DNA of 64,000 nt from DASUHT01 sp038230835 (lineage in GTDB: Bacteria; Actinomycetota; Thermoleophilia; Gaiellales; JAICJC01): positions 246,302 through 310,301 of the forward strand of contig JBBRMM010000001.1 of assembly GCA_038230835.1 (NCBI GenBank), given 5' to 3'. Positions 41,577 through 50,871 of this stretch are shown here, piece by piece. The translations under genes and the position numbers were made by a program. The number at the start of each line of letters is the position of its first letter. Position 1 is the stretch's first letter. Below the pieces are notes generated by a model. It was not told the origin of the DNA, did not search any database, and saw only the letters and a list, made by a program, of their open reading frames with translations.

Positions 41577-43412
41577 ATGCGCGGGACAGGTCTATGGAGC
41601 GGGCGGGCGCGGCTTCTTGGCGCGTCGATCGTGCTGGCGTGCGCCGCCGTTGCCGGCGCGCCCGAGGCCGCGCTGCCGGCGTTCCCGGGCGCCAACGGGA
41701 AGATCGTGTTCGTCAGCCACCGGGACGGCAACTCCGAGATCTACGTGATGTCGGACGGTGGGCTCGACCAGACGCGACTCACCAACGATCTCGCCATCGA
41801 CGAGCAACCGGCGTGGTCACCGGACGGCACCAGGATCGCCTGGGCGCGAACCGACCGCTCGAACTTCCAAGGCATCTGGGTCATGAACGCCGATGGCAGC
41901 AACCAGACCATGGTGACCAGCGGCGCCAGCGGCGCCGATGCCAACCCCGCCTGGTCGCCGGACGGCACCAAGATCGTGTTCGCGAGCATTCGCGACAACA
42001 TCAACGGCGACATCTACGTGATGGACGCCAACGGCCAGAACCAAACAAGGCTGACGACGAGCGGGTCGAACCTCGAGCCCGCCTGGTCTCCCGACGGCAC
42101 CAAGATCGTGTTCAACCACAGCGGCGTGTCAGACCAGGACGTGTGGGTCATGAACGCCAACGGCACGGGCCAGACGAACCTCTCGAATGATCCCGGCCAC
42201 TTCGACGGTGAGCCCGTGTGGTCGCCGGACGGCACAAAGATCGCGTTCGTGAGCCGGCGCAGCGGACCAGATCAGATCTTCGTCATGAACGCCGACGGTA
42301 GCAATCCGGTCAACGTGTCGAACGACCTGAACGTGGACGACGACGACCCGGCCTGGTCGCCGGACGGCACACGTTTCGCGTTCACCAGCGACCGCGGCGG
42401 CGGTCAGACCGACATCTGGGCGATGACCTCGGGCGGCGCGTCGCCGGCCGCGCTGACGACCGCCCTCCAGCCGGACGCCGACCCCGACTGGCAGCCGGTT
42501 CCACCGGCGAGCATCACGGTCATGAAGGCGCTGCGGCCGACCACCGATCCGGGGCGATTCGATCTCCAGGTCGATGCGACGGTGGTTCGCGCCTCCGCGG
42601 GGAACGGGGGATCGGGCACGACCACCGCCTCGTTCGGGACGCACACCGTGAGCGAGGTCGCCGCGGCCGGGACCGACCTCGCGCACTATGTCAGCTCTGT
42701 GGTCTGCACCCAAAACGCGGCAGCCGACGTCTCGGGACCGGGCACGAGCATCGACGTCAGCGTGGTAACCGGCGACATCGAGGTGTGCACGTTCACCAAC
42801 AAGCGGAAGGCGACGATCACGCTGCGAAAGACGGTTTCGCCGACAGCAGACGCCGGCCGCTTCAACCTCTCGGTCGGGACCACCGTGGTCGCCTCCGCCG
42901 TCGGTGACGGCGGATCGGGAAGCGGGTCGTTCGCCCCGGCGAGCTACCGGCTCAAGGAGACGGCCAGCAACCGGCCGCTCACGAACTACGCGAGCTCGTT
43001 CGCCTGCACGGTGAACGGGTCGGCGGGCCCGTCCGGCACCGGCACCGCGGTCACCCTCAACGTCTCGGCCGGCGCGAGTGTCGACTGCACCTTCACGAAC
43101 GTCCGCAAGCCCAAGCTGACGCTGCGGAAGGTGCTGCGCCCATCGACGGATCCGGGCCGGTTTGACCTGCTCGCCGGCTCGACGGTGGTTCGAGCGGCAG
43201 CCGGTGACACCGACTCGGGGCATGTCCTGCTCCTTCCCGGCTCCTACACCGTGAGCGAGGCCGCGGCGGTCGGGAGCCTCAGCGACTATGCCAGCCGGAT
43301 CACGTGCATGAAGAACGGCGTCGCCGACGTCTCGGCGGCCGGGACATCCGTCCCGATCACGCTGGCTGCCGGCGACGTCGAGGTGTGCTCGATACGGAAC
43401 ACGCGGCTGTAA
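41577..43412 (+). CDS. Exported TolB-like propeller with three prealbumin-fold (SpaA-like) repeats
   Basis: A 611-residue secreted protein. Signal peptide to about residue 30. Residues about 35-305 hold six WSPDG-type PD40 repeats of a TolB-like propeller (for example PAWSPDGTRIAWAR). Then come three copies of a roughly 100-residue unit starting TVMKALRPTTDPGRFDLQVD, ATITLRKTVSPTADAGRF and KLTLRKVLRPSTDPGRFDLL, each ending in a Cys-containing CTFTN-like strand; these resemble the SpaA-like prealbumin fold of surface proteins. Probably a cell-surface or secreted binding protein. Its stop codon TAA is also the target of a family-B element remnant. Confidence 0.8.
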   Translation: MRGTGLWSGRARLLGASIVLACAAVAGAPEAALPAFPGANGKIVFVSHRDGNSEIYVMSDGGLDQTRLTNDLAIDEQPAWSPDGTRIAWARTDRSNFQGIWVMNADGSNQTMVTSGASGADANPAWSPDGTKIVFASIRDNINGDIYVMDANGQNQTRLTTSGSNLEPAWSPDGTKIVFNHSGVSDQDVWVMNANGTGQTNLSNDPGHFDGEPVWSPDGTKIAFVSRRSGPDQIFVMNADGSNPVNVSNDLNVDDDDPAWSPDGTRFAFTSDRGGGQTDIWAMTSGGASPAALTTALQPDADPDWQPVPPASITVMKALRPTTDPGRFDLQVDATVVRASAGNGGSGTTTASFGTHTVSEVAAAGTDLAHYVSSVVCTQNAAADVSGPGTSIDVSVVTGDIEVCTFTNKRKATITLRKTVSPTADAGRFNLSVGTTVVASAVGDGGSGSGSFAPASYRLKETASNRPLTNYASSFACTVNGSAGPSGTGTAVTLNVSAGASVDCTFTNVRKPKLTLRKVLRPSTDPGRFDLLAGSTVVRAAAGDTDSGHVLLLPGSYTVSEAAAVGSLSDYASRITCMKNGVADVSAAGTSVPITLAAGDVEVCSIRNTRL

Positions 43413-43445
43413 GACCCTATCCCGGTGGGTCGCGTGGATGGCTCC
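43413..43445. repeat. Family-B MITE end, remnant
   Basis: GACCCTATCCCGGTGGG differs from the 17-bp end by two bases, and the next bases TCGCGTGGATGGCTC match the inner side of the right end of the 15.1-kb element. The TAA before it is the stop of the gene upstream. Only one end is left. Confidence 0.65.
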
Positions 43446-43449
43446 AGCG

Positions 43450-44234
43450 TCATCGCCGCAGCGTGGTGTGCCGAAAGACGTCGAAGTCGCCGTACTGGGC
43501 GTAGTCCCCGACGTCCCCGTACACCTCTACCCTGACATCACCCGGATGAATCCGATGGTGGATGTCCAGGCTTTGCACGCGCACCCTCCAAGACGTCGAT
43601 GTCGTACCGACGCAGGTCGTGAGGTCGGTGACCTGCCCGACGGATAGTCGATGGTTCTGGTGAAGCACGATCACGACACCGCCGTTTTGTGGGTAGCTGA
43701 GTAGCGGGAAGTTGCAGTCAAGGCTGCCCGTGACGATCGCTGTTCCATTCGCCAAGACGCGTCCGACGGGGTTCACCGTGACGTGGATCAGCAGGGGAAC
43801 GGGATCGATCGCGAAGTCGACCTCGCCGCCCGGCGACCCGTAGGCTTCGGCGATCTCGATGTGGTAGGTGGTGGTTCCGTCTGCCTGCCACTGCGAGCCG
43901 TAGAGGCCACACGACACCATGTGCAGGTTGTTGGCAGGCCCCGAGGCAATGATCACGTCGGAGTTCACCGGTGCGTCGGGTGACGGGGCTCGGGCGAGGT
44001 AGCTGCCGGTCGTGGCTTGACGGTGAACCAGATGCTGTGGCCGTCTGGCGGGTTGCAGGACAGATCTTGCGGCTGCGATGTCGCCTGACCGTCGTGCACG
44101 ACGTGGTAGAACGGAATCGACGAGATCGGCGTGGCGTTGGCGATCTGGTCGTTGGACGGCGGCACCGCCGCGAGCCCGCCGCTGGGAGACACCAAGCCGA
44201 CCAGAAGCACCCCGAACCACACGACCCGCCTCAT
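43450..44234 (-). pseudogene. Secreted protein, single frameshift
   Basis: ATG 44234 starts a signal peptide (VVWFGVLLVGLVSPSGGLAA) followed by NDQIANATPISSIPFYHVVHDG and HSIWFTVKP. One base is missing near 44015; the other frame continues TTGSYLARAPSPDAPVNSDV and goes on to the end (VDFAIDPVPLLIHVTV). The N-terminal block is the common motif of secreted beta-sandwich proteins of actinobacteria. TATCAT is 6 bases before ATG. A base error or recent decay. Confidence 0.65.
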
Positions 44235-44289
44235 GGATCGATGATACGCCCGTCCGCACGAGGATGCGCGGACTCATGGACGCCCTCCT

Positions 44290-44332
44290 CTCGTTGACGG
44301 GAAGACCGCCTCACGAGGTGCAAGCCGTGTCG
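44290..44332 (+). repeat. Palindromic repeat family D, partial copy
   Basis: CGTTGACGGGAAGACC and CGAGGTGCAAGCCGTG match the right half of the full palindrome at 56.5 kb. It lies upstream of the secreted-protein gene and downstream of the hydrolase gene, both on the minus strand. Confidence 0.6.
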
Positions 44333-44357
44333 GCCCATACCATCTGGGAGGCCGAGC

Positions 44358-45221
44358 CTAACCGCGGACTTGGTCCTGCCCGTCCGTTTTGGTGATGAAC
44401 TCGATGAGCGGCGGCCAGTACGCGGCAGGGGCATCGAGCCAAGGGAAGTGGCCCGCGCCGGGGATGATCTCGAGGTGGGCGGTGCCGTCGGGCAGAGCGG
44501 CGACGATCTCTTCGGCGGCGGCGATCGGCGTGACGGGATCGAGCTCTCCGACCGAGACCAGCGTCGGACAGTCGATTCGGGAGAGCTGCTGGACGACGTC
44601 GAGCTTGCGGATGAGCTCCATCCCGTGCGTGTTGAGCGCCGCGTTGTTGGGCGTATTTGCCTCTCGCTCGTCGTCCGGGAGGTGCGGCCCGAAGGCGGCG
44701 AAGACGCGGGCCGAGTCTTCGGCCGAAACGTTCTCGCCGGCGTAGCTGCGTCCGGCGATCTCTGCGGTCTCGTTGCCTGCAACGCGGCGGAAGCCTTCGA
44801 CCAGCCGCCCCGGGTCCCACCGTGCGAAGCCCGACTGCACGATCAGGCCAACCGGGTGCCCGGGATGGCGCGCAGCGTAGAGCAGGACGATCGAGGCACC
44901 CATCGAGTGTCCGAGGACAATCGGCCGGGCGATCCCCACGGCCTCGCAGAAGCCGCGGATGTCATCCGCGCAGGCCTCGAAACTCCACTCACCTGCGTCG
45001 CCCCAGTACGAGCGGCCGTGTCCGCGGAGGTCGAGGTACACGATCTGGGCGTGCTCCGCGAGCGCAGAGAAGTCCGGCTTGAAGTACGAGTGGTCGTACA
45101 CGCCGGGGCCGCCATGCACCAACAGGATGGTCGGCCGCGGCCGCATCTGGCTTCCGTCCGGCACGAGCGCCGGCCCGTCTACGTCAAACCACAGCCGTAT
45201 GCCGTTCACGTCGATCTGCAA
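44358..45221 (-). CDS. Alpha/beta hydrolase (proline iminopeptidase-like)
   Basis: A 287-residue serine hydrolase. ILLVHGGPGVYDHSYFKPDF is the oxyanion region, VLGHSMGASIVLLYA the nucleophile, GELDPVTP the acid, GAGHFPWLDA the histidine. HGGPG is characteristic of proline iminopeptidases; substrate still unproven. The start is TTG at 45221, with AAGGG upstream. Confidence 0.85.
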   Translation of the reverse strand: MQIDVNGIRLWFDVDGPALVPDGSQMRPRPTILLVHGGPGVYDHSYFKPDFSALAEHAQIVYLDLRGHGRSYWGDAGEWSFEACADDIRGFCEAVGIARPIVLGHSMGASIVLLYAARHPGHPVGLIVQSGFARWDPGRLVEGFRRVAGNETAEIAGRSYAGENVSAEDSARVFAAFGPHLPDDEREANTPNNAALNTHGMELIRKLDVVQQLSRIDCPTLVSVGELDPVTPIAAAEEIVAALPDGTAHLEIIPGAGHFPWLDAPAAYWPPLIEFITKTDGQDQVRG

Positions 45222-45292
45222 GGGGCGAATCCCTTCGAATGGCCGTTCGCGATTCTACGCGGGCGCACACTCCGAGCCGGTCATCGGCCTGC

Positions 45293-46576
45293 TCACGGGA
45301 GGCGTGGGAGTCCCCACAGCATGCTGTACAGCACCTGCGGTCGCCCGGCCGTGTCGAACGCACCGAAGGTTACTGTCGGGGTATCCGGATCTGCGGCGTC
45401 GACGAGGAATGTCCGCTCGTCCACCGGAACCGCCTCGACCTCGCCGTCGTCGCTGGTCATCAGCAGGCCCTGGTCCGCGGCCGCCACCTCGACCCGACGG
45501 TCGGGCCACGCGTAGACACCCTCGAAGCGGGCGAGGTCGCCGCCCGCGTGGGGCGATGGCTCGAGCTGCAGCGCCGGCACGCCGATCTCGAACAGTGACG
45601 GCATCAGAACAGCGAAGAGTGAGCGGTACATCGCGCGCCCGGTGCTGGCGTTCGTCATCAGGACAACGGCGGCCCGCCGTTCGGGCACGATCCGAAGCAC
45701 GGACCGCTCGCCGTCGATCAGGCTGTCCCATCCCCATACGCCGGCCCCGTCCCAGTCGAACCTGGCCCAGCCAAGGCCCCACGCATCCAACCACCCGGGA
45801 ATCGCGACCTCGGCGTGGACAGCGCGCATCTCGGCCAGCGCGGGATCGTCGAGGTGCGCTTCGGCGAACCGCAGGAGATCCCCAACAGTCGAGACGATGC
45901 TGGTGCCGGCTGGTGCATAGGCACGCGCGATCAACGGCTCGACCGGCACCGGGCCGTCGACGGTTACCTCATGACCGGTCACCCGGCGCTTCGAGGCAGG
46001 GTCGCCCGCAAAGGTCGTCTCACGCATCCCGGCGTCGTCCAGCTGGGACCGCATGGCTTCCTCCCAGGTGACGCCGGTCACCGTCTCGATCATGCGCCCG
46101 GCCAGACACCAGCCCACGTTGGTGTACGACCAGAAGCCGGGCGCAGGTACGGCGGCAGCGACGTCGGATGCAAGCCGAGACAGTGCTGCGTCGTCATCGC
46201 CCGCGCGGCCGGCGAAGCCGAACTCCAGTCCCGCATACAGCGGAAGCCCGGAGCGGTTCGCAAGCAGGTCGCGCACCGTCGCGCGCTGCGCCCAGCCACA
46301 TCCGCGGAGCTCCGACACGTGCGCTGCCACTGGGTCATCGAACGCCAAGCGACCGGCCGCGGCGAGACGAGTGATCACGGTCGCGACCATCGACTTTGTC
46401 AGCGATCCGACGCTGAACCGCGTGTCCGCCGTGACCGGCTCACCCGTGCGAACGTCCGCGACCCCCCAACACGTCACACTAGCAACGCCGTCACGAAGCA
46501 CGCCCAGCACGGCTCCCGGCACCGAATGAACCGACGCGTGCTCACACAAGAGAGCAGTGAGATCGAGCTCGCTCAC
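45293..46576 (-). CDS. Serine hydrolase of the class C beta-lactamase/esterase family
   Basis: A 427-residue protein. SLTK (Ser58-Lys61) and YTN (Tyr151-Asn153) are the SxxK and YxN active-site motifs. LLANRSGLPLYAG and GWCLAGRMIETVTGVTWEE are typical of this family. No signal peptide is apparent, so a cytosolic esterase or peptidase is more likely than a secreted beta-lactamase. A C-terminal lipocalin-like part (ARFEGVYAWPDRRVEV) is usual here. GTG start with TAGGGT 6 bases before it. Confidence 0.85.
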   Translation of the reverse strand: MSELDLTALLCEHASVHSVPGAVLGVLRDGVASVTCWGVADVRTGEPVTADTRFSVGSLTKSMVATVITRLAAAGRLAFDDPVAAHVSELRGCGWAQRATVRDLLANRSGLPLYAGLEFGFAGRAGDDDAALSRLASDVAAAVPAPGFWSYTNVGWCLAGRMIETVTGVTWEEAMRSQLDDAGMRETTFAGDPASKRRVTGHEVTVDGPVPVEPLIARAYAPAGTSIVSTVGDLLRFAEAHLDDPALAEMRAVHAEVAIPGWLDAWGLGWARFDWDGAGVWGWDSLIDGERSVLRIVPERRAAVVLMTNASTGRAMYRSLFAVLMPSLFEIGVPALQLEPSPHAGGDLARFEGVYAWPDRRVEVAAADQGLLMTSDDGEVEAVPVDERTFLVDAADPDTPTVTFGAFDTAGRPQVLYSMLWGLPRLP

Positions 46577-46650
46577 GCACCAACCCTATCCAGGCCAGGA
46601 TGGGCGGGGGACGGCCTAGGGATAGTAAGGCGGTCGGCGACGAATAGGCG

Positions 46651-47148
46651 TCATCTGTCGACTGACCCGCAGGCTGAGACGCCTGCCGCGTCGGCTGCGC
46701 GCTGCAGATCGTCGATGGCCTTGAACCCCTTCTGGTAGTCACTGGCGAAGGTTGCGGGGTCGCCGCGGAGAGCAGCGGCACGCTGGTCTTGGTGGAGCTG
46801 CAACTGCACCCCGATTGTCTTCAGGAGGTCCGCCCACGCCGTGCGTCCGCCAGGCGGCTGACCAAGTGCCTGCATCCTGTGCAGCCATGTCGCGTAGGTG
46901 GCGATCGCCTTTGTGAAGAACGGCGCGACGCCGGAGAGCTCAGACGGATCCGGATGGCTCGGGTTGAAGTTGGAATAGGGGAATCGACCCTCGGCATGCC
47001 TCTGAGTCAGCGCCGCGCGGCACACCACCAAAGCCTCGTGCTGAAACTGCGATCCGACGGCCGGTGACGAGGTGTGCGCGGAGCCGCCGCAGCCGGCGGC
47101 GCAAAGCCCGGCCACGGCAGCGAGTGCGAGCACGACGCGGAATGCCAC
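46651..47148 (-). CDS. Lipoprotein of unknown function
   Basis: A 165-residue protein, GTG start, with lipobox CAAGC in LALAAVAGLCAAGCGG. The rest is helical (ATYATWLHRMQALGQPPGGR, LQLHQDQRAAALRGDP). No named family; similar small lipoproteins are common in actinobacteria. Confidence 0.65.
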   Translation of the reverse strand: MAFRVVLALAAVAGLCAAGCGGSAHTSSPAVGSQFQHEALVVCRAALTQRHAEGRFPYSNFNPSHPDPSELSGVAPFFTKAIATYATWLHRMQALGQPPGGRTAWADLLKTIGVQLQLHQDQRAAALRGDPATFASDYQKGFKAIDDLQRAADAAGVSACGSVDR

Positions 47149-47371
47149 CCGCCGATTCTCTCACGCAACCTGAGCCGCGATCATGACCAATGGGCGAGCC
47201 GAGTCGACTTCCTGGGTACCGCTCTCGCGACCAGCCGCGAGCGCCCGAGAACGTTTGGATGTTGACGCGGTTGGTGACTAGAATCTCGCCGGAGACCACA
47301 TCGCGCGCCGACGCCGGGGAGGAACGAAATGGCCGAGACGACTGTCCGAGTTCGCGGGCGGGGATGACCAA

Positions 47372-47899
47372 GTGAGCTCGCATCCCTACGCGAACCTTCC
47401 CCCAGCGGCCACGTTCTCACTGACCAGCAGCGATCTGCGAGAGGGTGAGAAGCTGGCGATGCCGCAGGTCAGCGGCATCTTCGGCGCCGGCGGCCAAGAC
47501 GTTTCCCCGCAGCTCTCCTGGAGCGGCTTCCCGGCAGGGACGAAGAGCTTCGTGGTCACCATGTGCGACCCCGAGGCGCCCACCGTCACCGGGTTCTGGC
47601 ACTGGGCGGTGGTGAACATTCCTGGAACTGTCACCGAGCTGCCTGCTGGCGCCGGTGACGAGTCCGGCTCAGGGCTCCCACCGGGTGCCTTTCAACTCAA
47701 GAACGACGCCAGGATGGCGTGCTTCGTTGGCGCCGGGCCACCGGAGGGTCACGGGAGGCACCGCTACATCTTCGCGGTCCTAGCGCTCGCCGCCGAGAGG
47801 GTCGAGATCGACAAGGAAGCGACGCCCGCCTTGCTGATGTTCAACCTGTTCAGCGGCACACTAGGACGCGCCTTCCTCGAGGGCTGGTACGAGCGGTAG
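47372..47899 (+). CDS. YbhB/YbcL family PEBP-like protein
   Basis: A 175-residue phosphatidylethanolamine-binding-protein-like protein. TFSLTSSDLREGEKL, GGQDVSPQLSWSGFP, FVVTMCDPEAPT and GFWHWAVVNIP are the conserved ligand-site motifs; GPPEGHGRHRYIFAVLAL follows. Ligand unknown. GTG start. It is followed by the methyltransferase gene 14 bases on, so a short operon is likely. Confidence 0.85.
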   Translation: MSSHPYANLPPAATFSLTSSDLREGEKLAMPQVSGIFGAGGQDVSPQLSWSGFPAGTKSFVVTMCDPEAPTVTGFWHWAVVNIPGTVTELPAGAGDESGSGLPPGAFQLKNDARMACFVGAGPPEGHGRHRYIFAVLALAAERVEIDKEATPALLMFNLFSGTLGRAFLEGWYER

Positions 47900-47913
47900 G
47901 CCAAGGGGCGACT

Positions 47914-48974
47914 ATGCCAGAGCGCGTTGTCGATGAGGAGGCGCAGCAGGAGTTCGCCCGCCGGATGGTGGGGATCTATACCGGTGCGGTGCTGACGAAG
48001 TTAATCGATCTTGGCACCCAAATCGGGCTGTTTGAGGCTGCCACGGCGGGCCCGGCGACGTCCGCCGGGTTGGCTGCGCGGGCTGGGTTGCAAGAGCGCT
48101 ATGTGCGCGAATGGCTTGGCGCGATGGTGGCGGGCGGCATCTTCGAGTACGACTCCGCCTTGGGGAGCTATGAGCTGCCGCGCGAGCGGGCGGAGCTTTT
48201 GAGCGGGAGCAGTTCGCGCAATGCGGCGCCGATGAGCCAGGCCCTCGATCACTTCGGCAAGCACCTGTCCGCGCTGGCCGAGTGCTTCCGGACTGGGGGC
48301 GGTGTGCCCTACTCGGAGTTTCGCCCGGAATTCACCGAGCGGATGGATGACTTGTGGCGGCGGATCTACGACGAGCAGCTGGTTGACGGTTTCTGGCCGC
48401 GCCCGGTCTGCGAGAACGCCTGCGCGAGGGCATCCTCGTGGCCGATATCGGGTGCGGAACGGGTCATGCCGCGAATCTGATGGCGCGCGCATACCCGACG
48501 TCGAGATTTGTCGGCTACGACATCGGCGAGGATGCCATCGCGGCAGCTCGTAGAGAGGCGCAGGTGATGAGGCTGGACAACGTTCGCTTCGAGGTGCTCG
48601 ACGTGCGCCAGCTCCCAACTGAGGCCAGGCTCGACCTCATCACGGCGTTTGACGCCATCCACGACCAGGTGCATCCCGACACCGTGCTGCGCAGCGTCCG
48701 CGCGGCGTTGGGTGACGACGGCACCTTCTTGATGATCGAGTTCAAGTTCTCGAGCAACCTCGAAGCCAATCTCGACAATCCGTTCGCGGCCCTCTACTAC
48801 GGGATCAGCACAATGCACTGCCTGACCGTCTCCCTGGGCGAGGGCGGCGCCGGACTCGGGACCGTGTGGGGAGTGGAACGCGCCCGCTCGATGCTTGAGG
48901 ACGCCGGGTTCGATCAGATCGACATCATCGACTCGCCCCGCCCGCAAAACTGCATCTTCATCTGCCGGCCATAG
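47914..48974 (+). pseudogene. Class I SAM-dependent methyltransferase, single frameshift
   Basis: ATG 47914 opens a winged-helix-like N-terminus (IGLFEAATAGPATSAGLAAR, VREWLGAMVAGGIFEYD). Near 48392 a base is missing after DGF; the rest GLRERLREGILVADIGCGTG (SAM-binding motif I), FVGYDIGEDAIAAARREA and the motif LITAFDAIHDQVHP are in the next frame. Repaired, it would be about 353 residues. The fold resembles small-molecule O-methyltransferases. Start is preceded by AAGGGG. It is either a recent lesion or a base error. Confidence 0.8.
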
Positions 48975-49176
48975 CAGACGCCAGACGCGCAACCGATCGC
49001 TCGATCGGATAGGTCGCCCTTTCGCCGGGAACCGTGCACGAGACCCGCCCAGCGCGCGTGCGCGCTGGGGGCGCGAACCGCACCGGCCTTCCCGCCACCG
49101 GGCCGGCCGCCGATGAGTTTCCGGTGCGCCGACGGTCTGCATCCCGGATACCCTGAAGCGAACGAAGGAGACAAGC

Positions 49177-49950
49177 ATGACCGCAGCGCCGCCGATGGTC
49201 GACCGTGAGACGTGGCAAGAGCAGATCGACGAGCTCCGCGTCCGCGAGAAGGCGCATACTCGTGAGGGCGACGCGATCGCCGCCGCCCGGCGACGACTGC
49301 CGATGGTCGAGGTGGACCCGACCACGCCGCTGGTCGGGCCGGCCGGCGAGGTCCGCCTGATCGACACGTTCGAGGGGCGTACGCAGCTTTTCGCGTCGTA
49401 CATGATGTGGTACGACGGTGCCCCGGCCGCCGGTCAGTGCGAAGGCTGCACGAAGGACAACGCGCAGGTGCGCGAGCTGTCCTTCCTGCATTCGCGCAAC
49501 GTGACGTTCGCGGTCTTCTGCCAGGGATCGTTCCCGGAGAGCAAGCGCTACCGGGGGTTCCTGGGCTGGGAGATGCCGTTCTACTCAGTGCCCGAGCCCT
49601 CGCGCGACGCGCTCATAGCGGGGCGGCACTTCGGGATGAACGTGTGCTATCGGCGCGACGGCGACCAGGTCTTCGAGACCTACTGGACCACCGGCCGGGG
49701 GAACGAGACGATGGGTAGCTCGTACGCGATGCTCGACCAGACCGTCTACGGGCGCCAGGAGTCCTGGGAGGACTCCCCACAGGACTGGCCGCGGCTGTAC
49801 CTCGGTACGCGCAGCGAGCAGATGCGTACCGATGAGCACGGCCGCTCCGTCGGGCGGCCGGGCGGCCGGCCGATCTCGCAATGGCCGCGCCTGGCCGCCG
49901 GCCACTCCGACGACCTCGGCTCCACCGCCGTGGACCAGCGACACGCATGA
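49177..49950 (+). CDS. DUF899 thioredoxin-like protein
   Basis: A 257-residue protein of the DUF899 family (AhpC/thioredoxin-like fold). WQEQIDELRVREKAHTREGD, ASYMMWYDGAPAAGQCEGCTKDN and FFGMNVCYRR-like segment give the pattern; CEGC is a possible redox pair. Function unknown. GAAGGAG lies before ATG. Confidence 0.85.
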   Translation: MTAAPPMVDRETWQEQIDELRVREKAHTREGDAIAAARRRLPMVEVDPTTPLVGPAGEVRLIDTFEGRTQLFASYMMWYDGAPAAGQCEGCTKDNAQVRELSFLHSRNVTFAVFCQGSFPESKRYRGFLGWEMPFYSVPEPSRDALIAGRHFGMNVCYRRDGDQVFETYWTTGRGNETMGSSYAMLDQTVYGRQESWEDSPQDWPRLYLGTRSEQMRTDEHGRSVGRPGGRPISQWPRLAAGHSDDLGSTAVDQRHA

Positions 49951-50086
49951 CGCCGATGAGGGGCACTGGAAGCTGTTCACCCCCTAAAACCGTCGCCGGA
50001 CCACCTTTGGGATTCCGGAGCGTTACGGTCCGCACGAGACGCCGGACCCGAGAACGGGAACATTCGGTGGTTGTTCGGAGGAGCAG

Positions 50087-50656
50087 ATGAGCGAAACGTG
50101 CACCGGAAACGGCAAGGTGGTCGTGAACAGGTCGATGTCGCTTGATGGCTTCATCGCCGGTCCCGGCCATAGGATGGATTGGGGCGGTGGCCGCCCGCTC
50201 GCCGACTTCGTGGCGCCGGACGATGTCGCCGAAATCGCGGCGGCCACCGGCGCCATGCTCATCGGCCGGCGAACCTGGGACGTAGGCAGCAAGATGGAGG
50301 CCGAGGACCCCGGCAGCGTGGACTACCCGTTCTCCGGGCCGTTTTTCCTCCTCACGCATAGGCCGCCGGAGCCGCCGGACCCGGACGTCACGATCCTCAG
50401 CGGGGACATCGGGGAAGCGGTTGCCACCGCACTGAACGCTGCGGGCGGCAAGAACCTGGAGATCCTCGGCGCCGATGTGGCGGGCCAGTGCCTGGGGCGG
50501 GGGCTCGTCGACGAGATCCTGGTGTATGTGCTGCCGGTGCTGCTCGGCGATGGCATCCCGTTCTCGTCCCCGGGACTCACCAGGGTGGACCTGAAGCCGA
50601 TCAGCAGCGCGCGGTCGGGCGACGCCACCATCCTCCGGTTCCGCGTCCGCAAGTAA
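50087..50656 (+). CDS. Dihydrofolate reductase-like (RibD C-terminal) protein, copy 2
   Basis: A 189-residue paralogue of the 31.9-kb and 57.3-kb genes. VVVNRSMSLDGFIAGPGHRM, AMLIGRRTWDVG, KNLEILGADVAGQCL and EILVYVLPVLLGDGIPF are the family blocks. NADPH-dependent reductase fold, substrate unknown. GGAG lies before ATG (GAGGAGCAG). A hairpin follows the stop. Confidence 0.85.
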   Translation: MSETCTGNGKVVVNRSMSLDGFIAGPGHRMDWGGGRPLADFVAPDDVAEIAAATGAMLIGRRTWDVGSKMEAEDPGSVDYPFSGPFFLLTHRPPEPPDPDVTILSGDIGEAVATALNAAGGKNLEILGADVAGQCLGRGLVDEILVYVLPVLLGDGIPFSSPGLTRVDLKPISSARSGDATILRFRVRK

Positions 50657-50674
50657 TCCCGGCTTACCCTCGTC

Positions 50675-50698
50675 TCAGCCAGCTTGCTGCTGGGCTGA
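50675..50698 (+). terminator. Hairpin after the RibD-like gene, candidate terminator
   Basis: TCAGCCAGC and GCTGGGCTGA pair with one bulged base around a TTGCT loop, 19 bases after the stop. No U tract. Confidence 0.45.
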
Positions 50699-50705
50699 AC
50701 CCAGA

Positions 50706-50759
50706 CTCCTCGACGGGAAGGCTGTTGGCGGCCTCCTGAGGAGGTGCGAACCGTAACGC
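50706..50759 (+). repeat. Palindromic repeat family D, right half
   Basis: TCGACGGGAAGGCTGTTGG and GAGGTGCGAACCGTAACG match the full palindrome's right side; the left arm is absent. Confidence 0.7.
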
Positions 50760-50871
50760 TCAGCCGCGGGCATTCCGACGGGGCATCCCACTGCTCAGTG
50801 GCCGGCGGGAAGCGCGATCTCCGCCTGGAGGGGATCACGGTCGTGAACGTCCTGCACTGGAGGCGGTCGCG

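Noticed and set aside
42129..43223. Minus-strand frame opposite the TolB-SpaA gene
   Set aside because: Arg- and Gly-rich shadow; the plus strand has clear repeats.
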